Shown piece by piece: positions 16,026-24,745 of a stretch of 64,000 nt of DNA. The notes under the pieces are model-generated. The model made no database searches. It worked only from the letters and a program-made list of their open reading frames with translations, and was not told the origin of the DNA. Source of the stretch: Suilimivivens sp964614185 (lineage in GTDB: Bacteria > Bacillota > Clostridia > Lachnospirales > Lachnospiraceae); NCBI GenBank assembly GCA_964614185.1, contig CAZTKJ010000011.1, forward strand, positions 1 through 64,000, in the 5' to 3' direction. Positions within the stretch are counted from its first letter, which is position 1, and the number at the start of each line of letters is the position of its first letter. Made by a program: the position numbers and the translations under genes.

Positions 16026-16832
16026 TTAAATATTCAGATAATGCTCTATTGCATAAGCAATTCCTGCTTCATTGTTTGTTTTTGTAACAAAATCCACACT
16101 ATCCTTCAAACGGTCTATGGCATTTCCCATCGCTACTGCGGTACCTGCGGCCTCCAACATGGGAATATCAAGCTCCTGATCTCCAAAAGCAACGGTTCCG
16201 TCTCTTTCGATTCCTTTCTTTTCACAGATTACTCTAAGCGCCTTTCCCTTGTTCATCCCCACAGGAAATATTTCCAGATAATTAGGTGATGAACAGGCCA
16301 TGTCTGCGTCCTGCCTGGGCTTTAATATTCCATAAATGGTCTGTACCAGTTCCGGCTCTGCTCCTATCAGTACTTTATTGGGGCCTGTATCCTCTTTTTT
16401 CCACTTTTGGAAAATATCTTCCATAGATGCAAGTTCCGCCTTATACTGTATAAGCCTTTCCTCTACTTCTACAAACCTGTCTTTATGTGTCACGTACCAC
16501 TGCCTGTTCCTGAAGATCCAGAGTGGAATTCCAAAAGGCTTTATGGTTTCATAGATACCTTTCATGGTCTCTATAGACAAATATTCTGTATAGATGCAAT
16601 GCTCCTGCTCCAAAATATAAGTTCCTGCATTGCATGCCATTATACACGGGATGCCAAGATCTCTGGCAACAGGTTCTGTAGCTGCCGGCATCCTTCCTGT
16701 GATCAGGGCAATTTTTATACCCTGATCCGCTGCCTTTTGGAGAGCTTCTATATCCTGCTTTTTTATCTTTTTCTCATCTGTCAATAAGGTTCCGTCCAAA
16801 TCAATGCAAAATAATCTGTATCTCATGATCAT
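16026..16832 (-). CDS. Cof-type HAD phosphatase
   Basis: 268 residues. HAD motif I is CIDLDGTLLTDEKKI, motif II is the Thr of IALITGR, and motifs III/IV are NKGKALRVICEKK and VAFGDQELDIPML. The cap between them is of the Cof (IIB) type. Such enzymes remove phosphate from sugar phosphates and similar metabolites. Since it is embedded in a PTS operon, a phosphosugar made by that PTS is a likely substrate (inference). Its ATG overlaps the stop of the upstream small membrane gene. Confidence 0.88.
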   Translation of the reverse strand: MIMRYRLFCIDLDGTLLTDEKKIKKQDIEALQKAADQGIKIALITGRMPAATEPVARDLGIPCIMACNAGTYILEQEHCIYTEYLSIETMKGIYETIKPFGIPLWIFRNRQWYVTHKDRFVEVEERLIQYKAELASMEDIFQKWKKEDTGPNKVLIGAEPELVQTIYGILKPRQDADMACSSPNYLEIFPVGMNKGKALRVICEKKGIERDGTVAFGDQELDIPMLEAAGTAVAMGNAIDRLKDSVDFVTKTNNEAGIAYAIEHYLNI

Positions 16833-17113
16833 CTTCCCTTATCGATGACATGAATCATTTTCTCTACATTTCTTCTTCCGTTTTTTAACCCCAGATTCGT
16901 AACTATTGCCACCCCGGCGCCTGCCAGAGTGAGGAAAATGCCAAGAATGCCAAGAAAAAGATGAGAAGGATTTCCTGCTATGCCTGCATAAGCAATGGCA
17001 ATACCAATGGTGGAAACAATCATGGCAAGTCTTTTCCATTCATTGATTTTCTTAAGGGCATTTATCTGCATTTTTGCTTCTGTCAGTAAGCTGTCTTTTT
17101 CTATTGCATTCAT
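16829..17113 (-). CDS. Small membrane protein of PTS operon
   Basis: 94 residues: an N-terminal charged helix (about 1-27), then two hydrophobic segments (about 29-48 and 52-74), and a basic tail. I do not recognise a family. It lies between the IID gene and the HAD phosphatase, overlapping the latter by 4 bases, so it is part of the operon. It could be an accessory subunit of the permease complex. Confidence 0.65.
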   Translation of the reverse strand: MNAIEKDSLLTEAKMQINALKKINEWKRLAMIVSTIGIAIAYAGIAGNPSHLFLGILGIFLTLAGAGVAIVTNLGLKNGRRNVEKMIHVIDKGR

Positions 17114-17135
17114 GGCATAACCTCCATATTATAAA

Positions 17136-17969
17136 TTAGTAAACCAGACCAGGATTGAAGAATCCAACTACTACGCCTAGAAAAGCAACTACTACTAAAA
17201 TCAGCATTACCTTGATGGGTGACATTTTCTTTTTCGCCATTAAGAACCAGCAAAGGATAATAAATACGGCTGTAAGCAGTCCCGGAAATACTTCGTTTAA
17301 TTTATCCTGCAACACCAGATAAGGCTCTCCGGCATCATTTATAAGCTGCAGAGATGTCTGTACGCTGACCCAGGTGGCTGCTACTGCACCAATGACAATA
17401 CCACCCAGAGTAGAAACTGATTCTCTAAGTGCATCGCCCTGTGCTCCAATCAGGAAATCTACGGCCTTTCCGCCCAAATGATATCCCTTAAAGTACAGGA
17501 ATTTCATACCAAAGTATGCAAATAAGTTCCAAACAATAATGTAGAAGATTGCTCCTAAGGGAGATCCGCCTGTGGACATACCAAGCGCAATACCCAGCAG
17601 GATGGGAATAACTGTTCCTACGATCAGGGAATCACCAATTCCGGCTACCGGCCCCATAAGGCCTGCACGAAGGCTGTTGATGGTTTCATCATCCACATCA
17701 TCTGCACCGTTCGCTCTCGCCTCTTCAAGACCTGCAGTCATACCTACAATTACTGTACCAAGCTGAGGCTCTGTATTGAAGAATGCGGTATAAGTATTCA
17801 TTGCTTTTGCCTTTTCTTCTTCATCCTCATACAACTCTTCTACCAGAGGCAGCATGGAACAAAGATAACCAAAGGTCTGCATATGCTCCTGTGAGAAACA
17901 GGTTAAGTGTCCATAATACCAATTATGAAAAGATTTTAATAATGTTTTTTTCGATAACTTTTTTTCCAT
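17136..17969 (-). CDS. PTS mannose-family IID component
   Basis: 277 residues with the IID signature: SFHNWYYGHLTCFSQEHMQTFGY at the N-terminus, then FFNTEPQLGTVIVGMTAGLEEARANG and LRAGLMGPVAGIGDSLIVGT, and C-terminal helices. It forms the membrane channel together with IIC. The gene follows IIC by 2 bases, with AGGAGG upstream of the ATG. The substrate class (mannose, fructose, amino sugar, other) is not decided by the sequence. Confidence 0.93.
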   Translation of the reverse strand: MEKKLSKKTLLKSFHNWYYGHLTCFSQEHMQTFGYLCSMLPLVEELYEDEEEKAKAMNTYTAFFNTEPQLGTVIVGMTAGLEEARANGADDVDDETINSLRAGLMGPVAGIGDSLIVGTVIPILLGIALGMSTGGSPLGAIFYIIVWNLFAYFGMKFLYFKGYHLGGKAVDFLIGAQGDALRESVSTLGGIVIGAVAATWVSVQTSLQLINDAGEPYLVLQDKLNEVFPGLLTAVFIILCWFLMAKKKMSPIKVMLILVVVAFLGVVVGFFNPGLVY

Positions 17970-17971
17970 GA

Positions 17972-18814
17972 TCAGATTTCCTCCTCTTCATCGTCATCCA
18001 TTGCCCCGGCAAGCTCAACCTTTCTTACGGAGAGCATTTTGATTCTATATACAATGATTGCAAACATTCCTGCTACTACAGTAGCGGATACCAGATTGAT
18101 TCCCATTGCTGCTGCCAGCACAAAGCCAAACAGGAAAGGTACGAAATCTGATACATTTCTCACAATCTGCTTTAACAGGATCGCAATACCTACGCAAGGA
18201 AGAAGAGATCCTACTGTAAACAGTGTTTTCATTGCAAGACCATCCATAGGAAGGGCTGCTTTGATTACTTCAACTACGTTTGCTCCCAACTTACACATGA
18301 TCATGGTAGGAATAAAGGAACATGCAAGATGAGAAATCCAGGGAAGACCCATGTCAACCAAATACAGCTTCTTATAATCTCTGTTTTCTACTGCTTTCCA
18401 GCCAATATGCTGCCATACCAGGTTGATGGTTGCTGTTCCATAAAATAATACGGTTCCCAGTGTACCAACCATGGTTCCGAAAGAAGTAGCCAGAGCAGCT
18501 CCCTCAGAAGAACCGGCATCAAGGCCGTAGCTCTTTAATGCAACCATTGCAAGAGGAATGCCTATATAGCTGACTGCACGTACATCTGCAGATACGGTTC
18601 CACCCGGTGTAACCAGTGCGATGTAAACTACCTGCATGGCACATCCCACTAAAATACCGGTTGTCACATCCCCTAAAATAAGACCACATACAAGTCCGCC
18701 GATGAGCGGTCTTCCCAATGTGTAGTTACCGATGGAAGTACCACCCAGACCGGGCATACTTGCCAAACATGCAAATAAACCTAAAATAATCGCCTGTATC
18801 CAACTGATTTCCAT
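17972..18814 (-). CDS. PTS mannose-family IIC component
   Basis: 280 residues, about eight hydrophobic segments. Typical IIC phrases are LGRPLIGGLVCGLILGD, GTVSADVRAVSYIGIPLAM and the C-terminal AAMGINLVSA. The C-terminal tail is strongly acidic (MDDDEEEEI). Sugar-translocating subunit. Confidence 0.93.
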   Translation of the reverse strand: MEISWIQAIILGLFACLASMPGLGGTSIGNYTLGRPLIGGLVCGLILGDVTTGILVGCAMQVVYIALVTPGGTVSADVRAVSYIGIPLAMVALKSYGLDAGSSEGAALATSFGTMVGTLGTVLFYGTATINLVWQHIGWKAVENRDYKKLYLVDMGLPWISHLACSFIPTMIMCKLGANVVEVIKAALPMDGLAMKTLFTVGSLLPCVGIAILLKQIVRNVSDFVPFLFGFVLAAAMGINLVSATVVAGMFAIIVYRIKMLSVRKVELAGAMDDDEEEEI

Positions 18815-18826
18815 AATTTTTCCCTC

Positions 18827-19321
18827 CTAGTTAAAGCCGAACTGGCCTCTGAATTTTTTCCAGTTTCCGATTGCCTCTTCTTTTAACAGTGCAAATTCCA
18901 CCTCGTAACCTGCGTTCATGATATTTTCCAGGGCCTGTGCTTCTTCCTGTGTGATAGACTGGTTATTTCCAAGCTTTGTAGTTCCCGGCCTGTCATTGCA
19001 AGGACCAATGATCACGGTCTGAATTCCCGGCTTAAAGCCCTGTCCAACCAGGATCTTTTCCATATCCAGAGGGTTCTTGGTGATGAGGAAGTAGTTATCC
19101 TTGCTGTCAAGCACCTTCTGACTCTTTTCTTTAAACTCATCTAACGACCACACAAAGGTCTTCTTTCCGCTGGCACTCTTATAAGCTGCCTTTAATACGG
19201 AATTTCCTGCTGCTGCATTGTTAACTGCGATCAGCCCGTCACAAGGGTACTCCAATGCCCATCTGGTACAGGTCTGCCCATGAATCATACGATCATCCAC
19301 ACGAATAAATGAAACTGCCAT
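18827..19321 (-). CDS. PTS mannose-family IIB component
   Basis: 164 residues. The phosphorylated His is His14 in FIRVDDRMIHGQ, the standard IIB site of this family. It receives phosphate from IIA and passes it to the sugar in the IIC/IID channel. The start at 19321 is chosen because AAGGAGG lies eight bases upstream; a longer frame to 19360 overlaps the IIA gene without a ribosome site. Confidence 0.93.
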   Translation of the reverse strand: MAVSFIRVDDRMIHGQTCTRWALEYPCDGLIAVNNAAAGNSVLKAAYKSASGKKTFVWSLDEFKEKSQKVLDSKDNYFLITKNPLDMEKILVGQGFKPGIQTVIIGPCNDRPGTTKLGNNQSITQEEAQALENIMNAGYEVEFALLKEEAIGNWKKFRGQFGFN

Positions 19322-19334
19322 TTTCTTTTCCTCC

Positions 19335-19763
19335 TTAAATTTCGTCCTCTGACTCTTCACTTGTTACCTGAAATTGTTTTAATTCCTCTCTTGCTTCAGG
19401 AATTAACATATCTGCAAGCTCTGAAAGCTCCATACCGTCCTTCATTAGTACTGCACTCAGTGCCAATGGAAGATTCATTCCTCCAATGATCACGGTCTGC
19501 TTTAGCAGATCCTTTTCAGCAATTACATTGGTTGCTGTGGTTAAGGGTGAGCCGCCTACCAGATCACCGAACAAAAGAATCTCATCTTCCGGCTTTACCA
19601 CCTCAAGACACTTTCTTAAGTTTTCAGCATACACATCTGAGCTCATCCCATTTTCAAGACTTGCAGAAATGATATCTTCTCTTCCTTCTCCTGCAAGCAT
19701 ATCCAGTGCGCTGTGCAGCCCCGGTGCAAACATCCCATGGCTGACTAATACAACATACTTCAT
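19335..19763 (-). CDS. PTS mannose-family IIA component
   Basis: 142 residues. His9 in VLVSHGMFAPGL is the phospho-accepting residue. LFGDLVGGSPLTTA is the second family motif. First gene of the eight-gene PTS operon; GGAGGG lies before its ATG. Confidence 0.93.
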   Translation of the reverse strand: MKYVVLVSHGMFAPGLHSALDMLAGEGREDIISASLENGMSSDVYAENLRKCLEVVKPEDEILLFGDLVGGSPLTTATNVIAEKDLLKQTVIIGGMNLPLALSAVLMKDGMELSELADMLIPEAREELKQFQVTSEESEDEI

Positions 19764-19811
19764 ACAGTTCCCTCCTTCTCTTTACCGTTCATAGTTAAAA
19801 CTTATGAGCCA

Positions 19812-19839
19812 AGTATAAAAAAAAGACGACACATGTTCA
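19812..19839 (-). promoter_or_regulatory. Probable promoter of the PTS operon
   Basis: On the minus strand TGAACA (19834-19839), 16-base spacer containing a T tract, and TATACT (19812-19817). The weak -35 box lies inside an inverted repeat (19828-19852), as expected of an activated or repressed promoter. No sigma-54 (-24/-12) element is seen, although many mannose-family PTS operons use one. Confidence 0.5.
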
Positions 19840-19885
19840 TCTCACATGTGTCACCTTTTTCACATGACAAATGTCACTTTTTAAC
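19828..19885. promoter_or_regulatory. Cluster of TGTCA/TGACA dyads before the PTS operon
   Basis: GACACATGT (19828-19836) and ACATGTGTC (19844-19852) form a 9-bp inverted repeat with a 7-base centre. Next to it are further TGTCAC, CACATGACA and TGACAAATGTCA motifs within 30 bases. The TGTGA...TCACA character recalls Crp/Fnr-type sites, but the regulator is not known. Confidence 0.5.
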
Positions 19886-20002
19886 AGTTCGGTTTAAAAA
19901 ATAGAGGAAATAAAAGTCGAAAAATAAAACATATTGTGGTAAAATTAAATGATAAAATATCTATTGAAAATTTCATTAGAAAACAAAGGAATCCATATAG
20001 AA

Positions 20003-21352
20003 ATGATTTTTTTACCTCACATATACCTTTTGCTTATTTGGATACAGTCGCTTTCCTATTCTGCACAGATTCTTCTTATTTATGGTATCTTCCTATTCCT
20101 GCTCCATGTAAGACCCTTTGATTTTATTTCTGTTACCCATAGGCAGAAACAGCAAAAGCTTCCCATGAGATTAGAAATCATGAAAGGTGGCCGAAAGATT
20201 CTGCGGCTTTGTTTTTGGGGAATCGTTATGCAGCCTTTTCTGTATTTTTTTAAGCTCTATCAATATCCTCTTTATTCTATAAGTGATAATACAAATGATA
20301 AAATGTGGGTTCTTTCGATTTTAGCAGATGGTGTTTTGACTTTTCTTTTTTTCTATTTTCTTATTTTAAATGCTTCTCTCCGGATCTTGTGTACCTGCCG
20401 CAGTCTTGGTGTTTGGAAAAGAATATTGTTTTTAAGCCTTTTGTGGATACCGATTGTTCATCTTTTCCCGCTGAAATATTTGAGCAAACGGGCCAAAATC
20501 GAATTGGATGCCGAGATCTGTCGTTTTGAAAATCACAAGAAGCGGGATGGAGCCATGATTTGTGCGACAAAATACCCTATACTTTTGTTACACGGAATCG
20601 GCTTTCGAGATCTTCAGTACTTTAACTATTGGGGGCGTATTCCAAAGGAGCTGGTACGGAATGGGGCCGTTGTTTATTATGGCCATCAGGAGGCCTGGGG
20701 CACTATAGAAAACAATGGACAAGTCATCAAAGAAAAAATAAAAGAGGTACTTGCAGAAAACAATTGCAGCAAAGTAAACATCATTGCCCACTCCAAGGGC
20801 GGCTTAGATGCCCGTTATTTAATTTCCGGTCTTAACATGGCACAGCAGGTGGCTTCCCTGACCACCATATCCACACCTCACCAGGGTTCAGAGCTTTTGG
20901 ATATTCTAAACAGGCTTCCTGACGGGATCTACCATTTTGTTTCTTCTCTCTTTGATAGATCTTATGCCCGATTTGGGGATTTAAATCCTGACTGCTATCA
21001 CGCAAGCAAACAGCTTTCCTGTGCATATTGTCAGGCATTCAATGAAAAATATCCGGATTCTCCTGCGGTTTATTATCAAAGCTATGCTTCCTATGTAAAA
21101 CATCCCTTTGGGGATCCCCTGCTCAGCATTCCTACTCTTTTCATGTCTCTGTCAGGCTCTTCCAAAAATGACGGACTGGTAAATGTTTCATCTGCTAAAT
21201 GGGGAAATTATAAAAAGACGTTTGTAAGCACAGGCAGCCGTGGCATCTCCCACGGTGATATGATCGATTTAAAAAGAGAGGATTATAAAGGCTTTGATGT
21301 GATCGAGGCCTATGTAAAAATTGTGGAGGAGCTAAAAGAAATGGGGTTTTGA
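20003..21352 (+). CDS. Membrane-anchored alpha/beta hydrolase, lipase-like
   Basis: About 449 residues. The N-terminal third has about four hydrophobic segments; the C-terminal part is an alpha/beta hydrolase. PILLLHGIGFRD is the oxyanion-hole motif, IIAHSKGGLDARY carries the nucleophile Ser in an AHSxGG elbow, SSKNDGLVNVSS gives the acid Asp and RGISHGDMIDL the catalytic His. The family includes triacylglycerol lipases and extracellular-type esterases; fusion to a membrane domain is unusual. An alternative start at 19949 adds 18 residues with no better ribosome site. It is divergent from the PTS operon and stands alone. Confidence 0.75.
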   Translation: MIFLPHIYLLLIWIQSLSYSAQILLIYGIFLFLLHVRPFDFISVTHRQKQQKLPMRLEIMKGGRKILRLCFWGIVMQPFLYFFKLYQYPLYSISDNTNDKMWVLSILADGVLTFLFFYFLILNASLRILCTCRSLGVWKRILFLSLLWIPIVHLFPLKYLSKRAKIELDAEICRFENHKKRDGAMICATKYPILLLHGIGFRDLQYFNYWGRIPKELVRNGAVVYYGHQEAWGTIENNGQVIKEKIKEVLAENNCSKVNIIAHSKGGLDARYLISGLNMAQQVASLTTISTPHQGSELLDILNRLPDGIYHFVSSLFDRSYARFGDLNPDCYHASKQLSCAYCQAFNEKYPDSPAVYYQSYASYVKHPFGDPLLSIPTLFMSLSGSSKNDGLVNVSSAKWGNYKKTFVSTGSRGISHGDMIDLKREDYKGFDVIEAYVKIVEELKEMGF

Positions 21353-21388
21353 ATCATTCCTAATGCTTTCAAATCCCCATTATCAAAA

Positions 21389-22735
21389 TCAATTATCATT
21401 GCCTATATTATTCTTTAAGAATGTATTGATCTTCCGATTCCATATGATCTGCTGCGTACTGATATTGGCATTTCCTTCCATAATATTCCTTATTGCCTTG
21501 TCTACCTCTGCAACTGCCTCCTCATAATCCCTAAACCACGCAACTACCACTGCATGATCTACTGCATTACTGAGAGTACCTAAATTAAATTCTTCATTTT
21601 CTCCTGAACTGTCAATCAGAAGCTGCAGTGTTTTATCCGATTCCGTAACCTTCTTTATGACCGATACACCTTCTGAATAGTCAAAAATTTCTGATTGGAT
21701 CTGCTGGTTTGATGAAAGCAGCTTCATAAAATCCCATGCTTCCTTCGTATGGACAGTATTTTCATTCATTGCAATCATTAAAGTATCAATCTTCGCTATA
21801 TTGCTGCCGCCGCTTCCTGCCGGCATGGAAATGCATTCCCACTCAAAACCGGAATATTTCTTAATGCTTAAAGGATAAGACTTATAAGCTCTGTATTCTG
21901 AAAAAAGCATAGGCTGAAATGCTACTTTTCCCAAATCAAAATCCCTGCCGGTAACCTGGTATCCGTTGTTTAAATTTTCAAGTTTTTCAATAAACTCAAT
22001 GGACTCCCTTACCCGGTCATCTGTCAGATAGCATTCGCTGCCCTGCTGGTTAAAAAGCTTTACACCGTTGGAATCAAATGCATCCTCCCATGTATAACCC
22101 ACTACTCCAAACTGATCAGGCGTACCGTTTCCGTCCAAATCTTTGGTAACCTTCTTACATATCTCATAAAAATCATCCCATGACCAGTTTTCCTCCGGAA
22201 TGTCAATTCCTTCTGCATCTAAGATCGTCTTATTCACAAACATCAGTCTGGGAGCACATTCATAGGGCAGGGCATATTGCTCTTCTTCATATTTCCCCAT
22301 AGCAAGAGCAGAAGAATAAAATGATTCCTTATCAAATTCTCCCTCTTTCTCCATCAGTCCGTCCAGATTTTTCAATGCACCGATTTCCGCTAAATCGCTG
22401 AAATATTCTCCAAATATCAAAAACATATCCGGCGCATCCCCCAGCAGGAACTGCTCTGACAGCCACTCCGGATAATCTTCTTTCAGTATGCCGCTGACAT
22501 ACTCTACTTTCACTCCGGGATTTTCTGCTTCAAACAAAGCAATAGCATCCTCTAAAATCTGATAAGAATATCCGTTTTGCACTTCCCAATAACTGTCAGA
22601 AAATACTCCTATAGTTATCACTGTATCCCGTGCTTTTAAAAAGGGAAAGCCATTATGGAGGACTAACAAAGCCGCTACAAGCAAAACGGTTCCTACTATT
22701 GCCGCCCGGATGTTTTTTTTCTTCGCATTATCCAT
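21389..22735 (-). CDS. Membrane-anchored family 1 solute-binding protein
   Basis: 448 residues. One N-terminal hydrophobic segment (about 9-28) without a lipobox Cys is followed by a sugar-type binding protein (ITIGVFSDSYWEVQNGYSYQILEDAIALFEAENPGVKVEYVSG, later LPYECAPRLMFVNKTIL, ENWSWDDFYEICKKVT, MIAMNENTVHTKEAWDFMKLL). No ABC permease or ATPase genes are nearby. It is the last gene of a four-gene operon with a two-component system, so it is more likely a sensor part than a transporter part. GAGGG before the ATG at 22735 sets the start. Confidence 0.85.
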   Translation of the reverse strand: MDNAKKKNIRAAIVGTVLLVAALLVLHNGFPFLKARDTVITIGVFSDSYWEVQNGYSYQILEDAIALFEAENPGVKVEYVSGILKEDYPEWLSEQFLLGDAPDMFLIFGEYFSDLAEIGALKNLDGLMEKEGEFDKESFYSSALAMGKYEEEQYALPYECAPRLMFVNKTILDAEGIDIPEENWSWDDFYEICKKVTKDLDGNGTPDQFGVVGYTWEDAFDSNGVKLFNQQGSECYLTDDRVRESIEFIEKLENLNNGYQVTGRDFDLGKVAFQPMLFSEYRAYKSYPLSIKKYSGFEWECISMPAGSGGSNIAKIDTLMIAMNENTVHTKEAWDFMKLLSSNQQIQSEIFDYSEGVSVIKKVTESDKTLQLLIDSSGENEEFNLGTLSNAVDHAVVVAWFRDYEEAVAEVDKAIRNIMEGNANISTQQIIWNRKINTFLKNNIGNDN

Positions 22736-22739
22736 ATGA

Positions 22740-23420
22740 TCATCCCTCTTCGTCACGGAATATCCTGTTCACAGCCCCTGTCTGTACTGCCCAGATGGCA
22801 AGCTGGGTACGATCTCTTAAATCCAGCTTACTAAGAATTGTACTAAGCCCGTTTCTGACCGTCCCTTCCGATAAATTTAATTTAGAAGCAATCTCTTTAT
22901 TGGAAAGGCCGCTCCCTACCAGTGCCGTAATTTTCCATTCTGTTTCCTTTAAATCCGCAGCGCTTTTTTCATCCACACGGATGGTTATATTGGACTGTGC
23001 CATTTTGGAAAAAAGCTTTACTACTTTGGAAGCAATGTCCTCGTTGATCATAGCAGTGCCTTCATGCACCTTCCGCACTGCTTCTGCCAGTTCTTTCATG
23101 GAAACGCCTTTTAGCAGATAACCGCTTGCACCGTTTTTCAGTGCGTTAAAAACATATTCATCATCATCAAAGGTTGTCAGAATGATAATTTTGATACCCG
23201 GATAATTCTCTTTAATAATCTGGGTACATACCACACCATCCATTTCCGGCATCCGAATATCCATCAGTATCACGTCCGGCTTATTTTTCCGAACTGACCG
23301 GATTACTTCCACACCGTTAGTCACTGTATCTGTAACTTCAAAATCTTTTTCATTTCCCAAAATGATTGACAGGCTCTGTCTGATCAATTCCTGATCATCT
23401 GCAATTAAAATCTTTATCAT
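22740..23420 (-). CDS. NarL/LuxR-type response regulator
   Basis: 226 residues. Receiver domain 1-120 with acidic pair Asp8-Asp9, phospho-accepting Asp54 in VILMDIRMPEMDG, and Lys in GYLLKG. The LuxR helix-turn-helix is VGSGLSNKEIASKLNLSEGTVRNGLSTILSKLDLRDRTQL. It begins one base after the stop of the kinase gene, with GGAGATG as ribosome site. It is the expected partner of that kinase. Confidence 0.93.
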   Translation of the reverse strand: MIKILIADDQELIRQSLSIILGNEKDFEVTDTVTNGVEVIRSVRKNKPDVILMDIRMPEMDGVVCTQIIKENYPGIKIIILTTFDDDEYVFNALKNGASGYLLKGVSMKELAEAVRKVHEGTAMINEDIASKVVKLFSKMAQSNITIRVDEKSAADLKETEWKITALVGSGLSNKEIASKLNLSEGTVRNGLSTILSKLDLRDRTQLAIWAVQTGAVNRIFRDEEG

Positions 23421-23421
23421 G

Positions 23422-24732
23422 TTACATCTCCTCTCCCCATCTGATGGGAATGCTTGCTTCCAGTACAAATCCGTTATCTACAAAGCAGTTAAGGCTTCCA
23501 TGAAGCATTGCCAGCCTCTCCTCCATGTGATGCAGTCCGAATCCCTTTTCAATCTGCTCACAGCCTATCCCATTATCCTTGATCCAAATATTTATGATAT
23601 TGTACTCCATACTGATGGCAATTAAAATCTTACCGGCTTTTCCATGCCGGATAGCATTAGTAATGCTCTCTTGAACGATCCTGTAAATAATTTCTTCTTC
23701 ATCCTTATTAAAATGTGTTAACGGCGCCGTACAGCAATAATCTATTTTTATATTGGAAGCCCTCTTGGTTTCTTCCATCATCTGTATCAGCGCTTTTTCC
23801 AATTCCATCTTTTCTAAAGCATCCGGCCTCAGCGCTTTCACTGATCTCCGTACATCCTTCATTCCGTTTCTTGCCACATCTGCAATCACTCTAAGCTGCT
23901 CTTTGACTGCTTCCGGCGCCATATCTATTAATGTGATACAGGCATCCAATCCTGTGATAATACCTGTCAGCGTATGTCCTAAAGTATCGTGAATTTCCCT
24001 GGCCAGACGGTTCCTCTCCTTTGTTTCCGCATTTTTAACGGATTCTTTAGCATATTCCTCCATCTGCCTGTTGGCCCGCTGCAGTTCCTCATTAGCATAG
24101 TTCAACTTCTCATTTAACTGTAGGATTCTTTCTTTTTCTCCCACCTGAATGCGCATCAGCAGAATAGTATAAATGATAAAAGCAAGCATATTTAAGGAGC
24201 TTAAGATATTTCTCACTGCCAGCAGCATAGAACGCACATCACTGCGGTAATAGCTAAGGCAGGTCTCCATAGAAGTGATATGATATCTGCCGGAAAATAA
24301 ATTATAGTCTGTCAAAAGGTACACTGCACAGATGATCCCTATTGTGGCAAACCTCCATTTCATCTTTGGAAACATTCTGATCACATCTGCTAAAATCAGG
24401 AAAAATATCCCTGTATAACTGAAATTAAGAGAATAGATGATCAAAAATCCTACCATAATCTCCATTCCGATCTTCAGACAGCTAAAAGCCATGTTTTCCG
24501 TTTGGATACTAAGGAAACAGAGAAGACTCACAAAAAATAAAACAGCTGTTACCGGAATTTTCCAAGGTACCATGGGGATACTGTGAATCTGTTGCAAGAA
24601 AAACAGTGCTGTATTTTCCTGCACATATCCAAGCAAGGTAATGGACAAGATTCCCGCTATATAAAGAATAATGATCAAATTTAAATTTAACATTCCTAAG
24701 AAAATAACTTTAGATGTCTTATAATCGTCCAT
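23422..24732 (-). CDS. Membrane sensor histidine kinase (HisKA_3 type)
   Basis: 436 residues. About six N-terminal hydrophobic helices (to about residue 195), a coiled coil (about 200-235), then the dimerisation/phospho-acceptor motif RNRLAREIHDTLGHTLTGI. The ATPase part has VQESITNAIRHGKAGKI (N box) and IKDNGIGCEQIEKGFGLHHMEERL (G boxes). It has no long extracytoplasmic sensor domain, which fits with sensing through the binding proteins encoded on each side. Start at 24732 after AGAGGAG. Confidence 0.92.
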   Translation of the reverse strand: MDDYKTSKVIFLGMLNLNLIIILYIAGILSITLLGYVQENTALFFLQQIHSIPMVPWKIPVTAVLFFVSLLCFLSIQTENMAFSCLKIGMEIMVGFLIIYSLNFSYTGIFFLILADVIRMFPKMKWRFATIGIICAVYLLTDYNLFSGRYHITSMETCLSYYRSDVRSMLLAVRNILSSLNMLAFIIYTILLMRIQVGEKERILQLNEKLNYANEELQRANRQMEEYAKESVKNAETKERNRLAREIHDTLGHTLTGIITGLDACITLIDMAPEAVKEQLRVIADVARNGMKDVRRSVKALRPDALEKMELEKALIQMMEETKRASNIKIDYCCTAPLTHFNKDEEEIIYRIVQESITNAIRHGKAGKILIAISMEYNIINIWIKDNGIGCEQIEKGFGLHHMEERLAMLHGSLNCFVDNGFVLEASIPIRWGEEM

Positions 24733-24745
24733 ACTGCTCCTCTTT

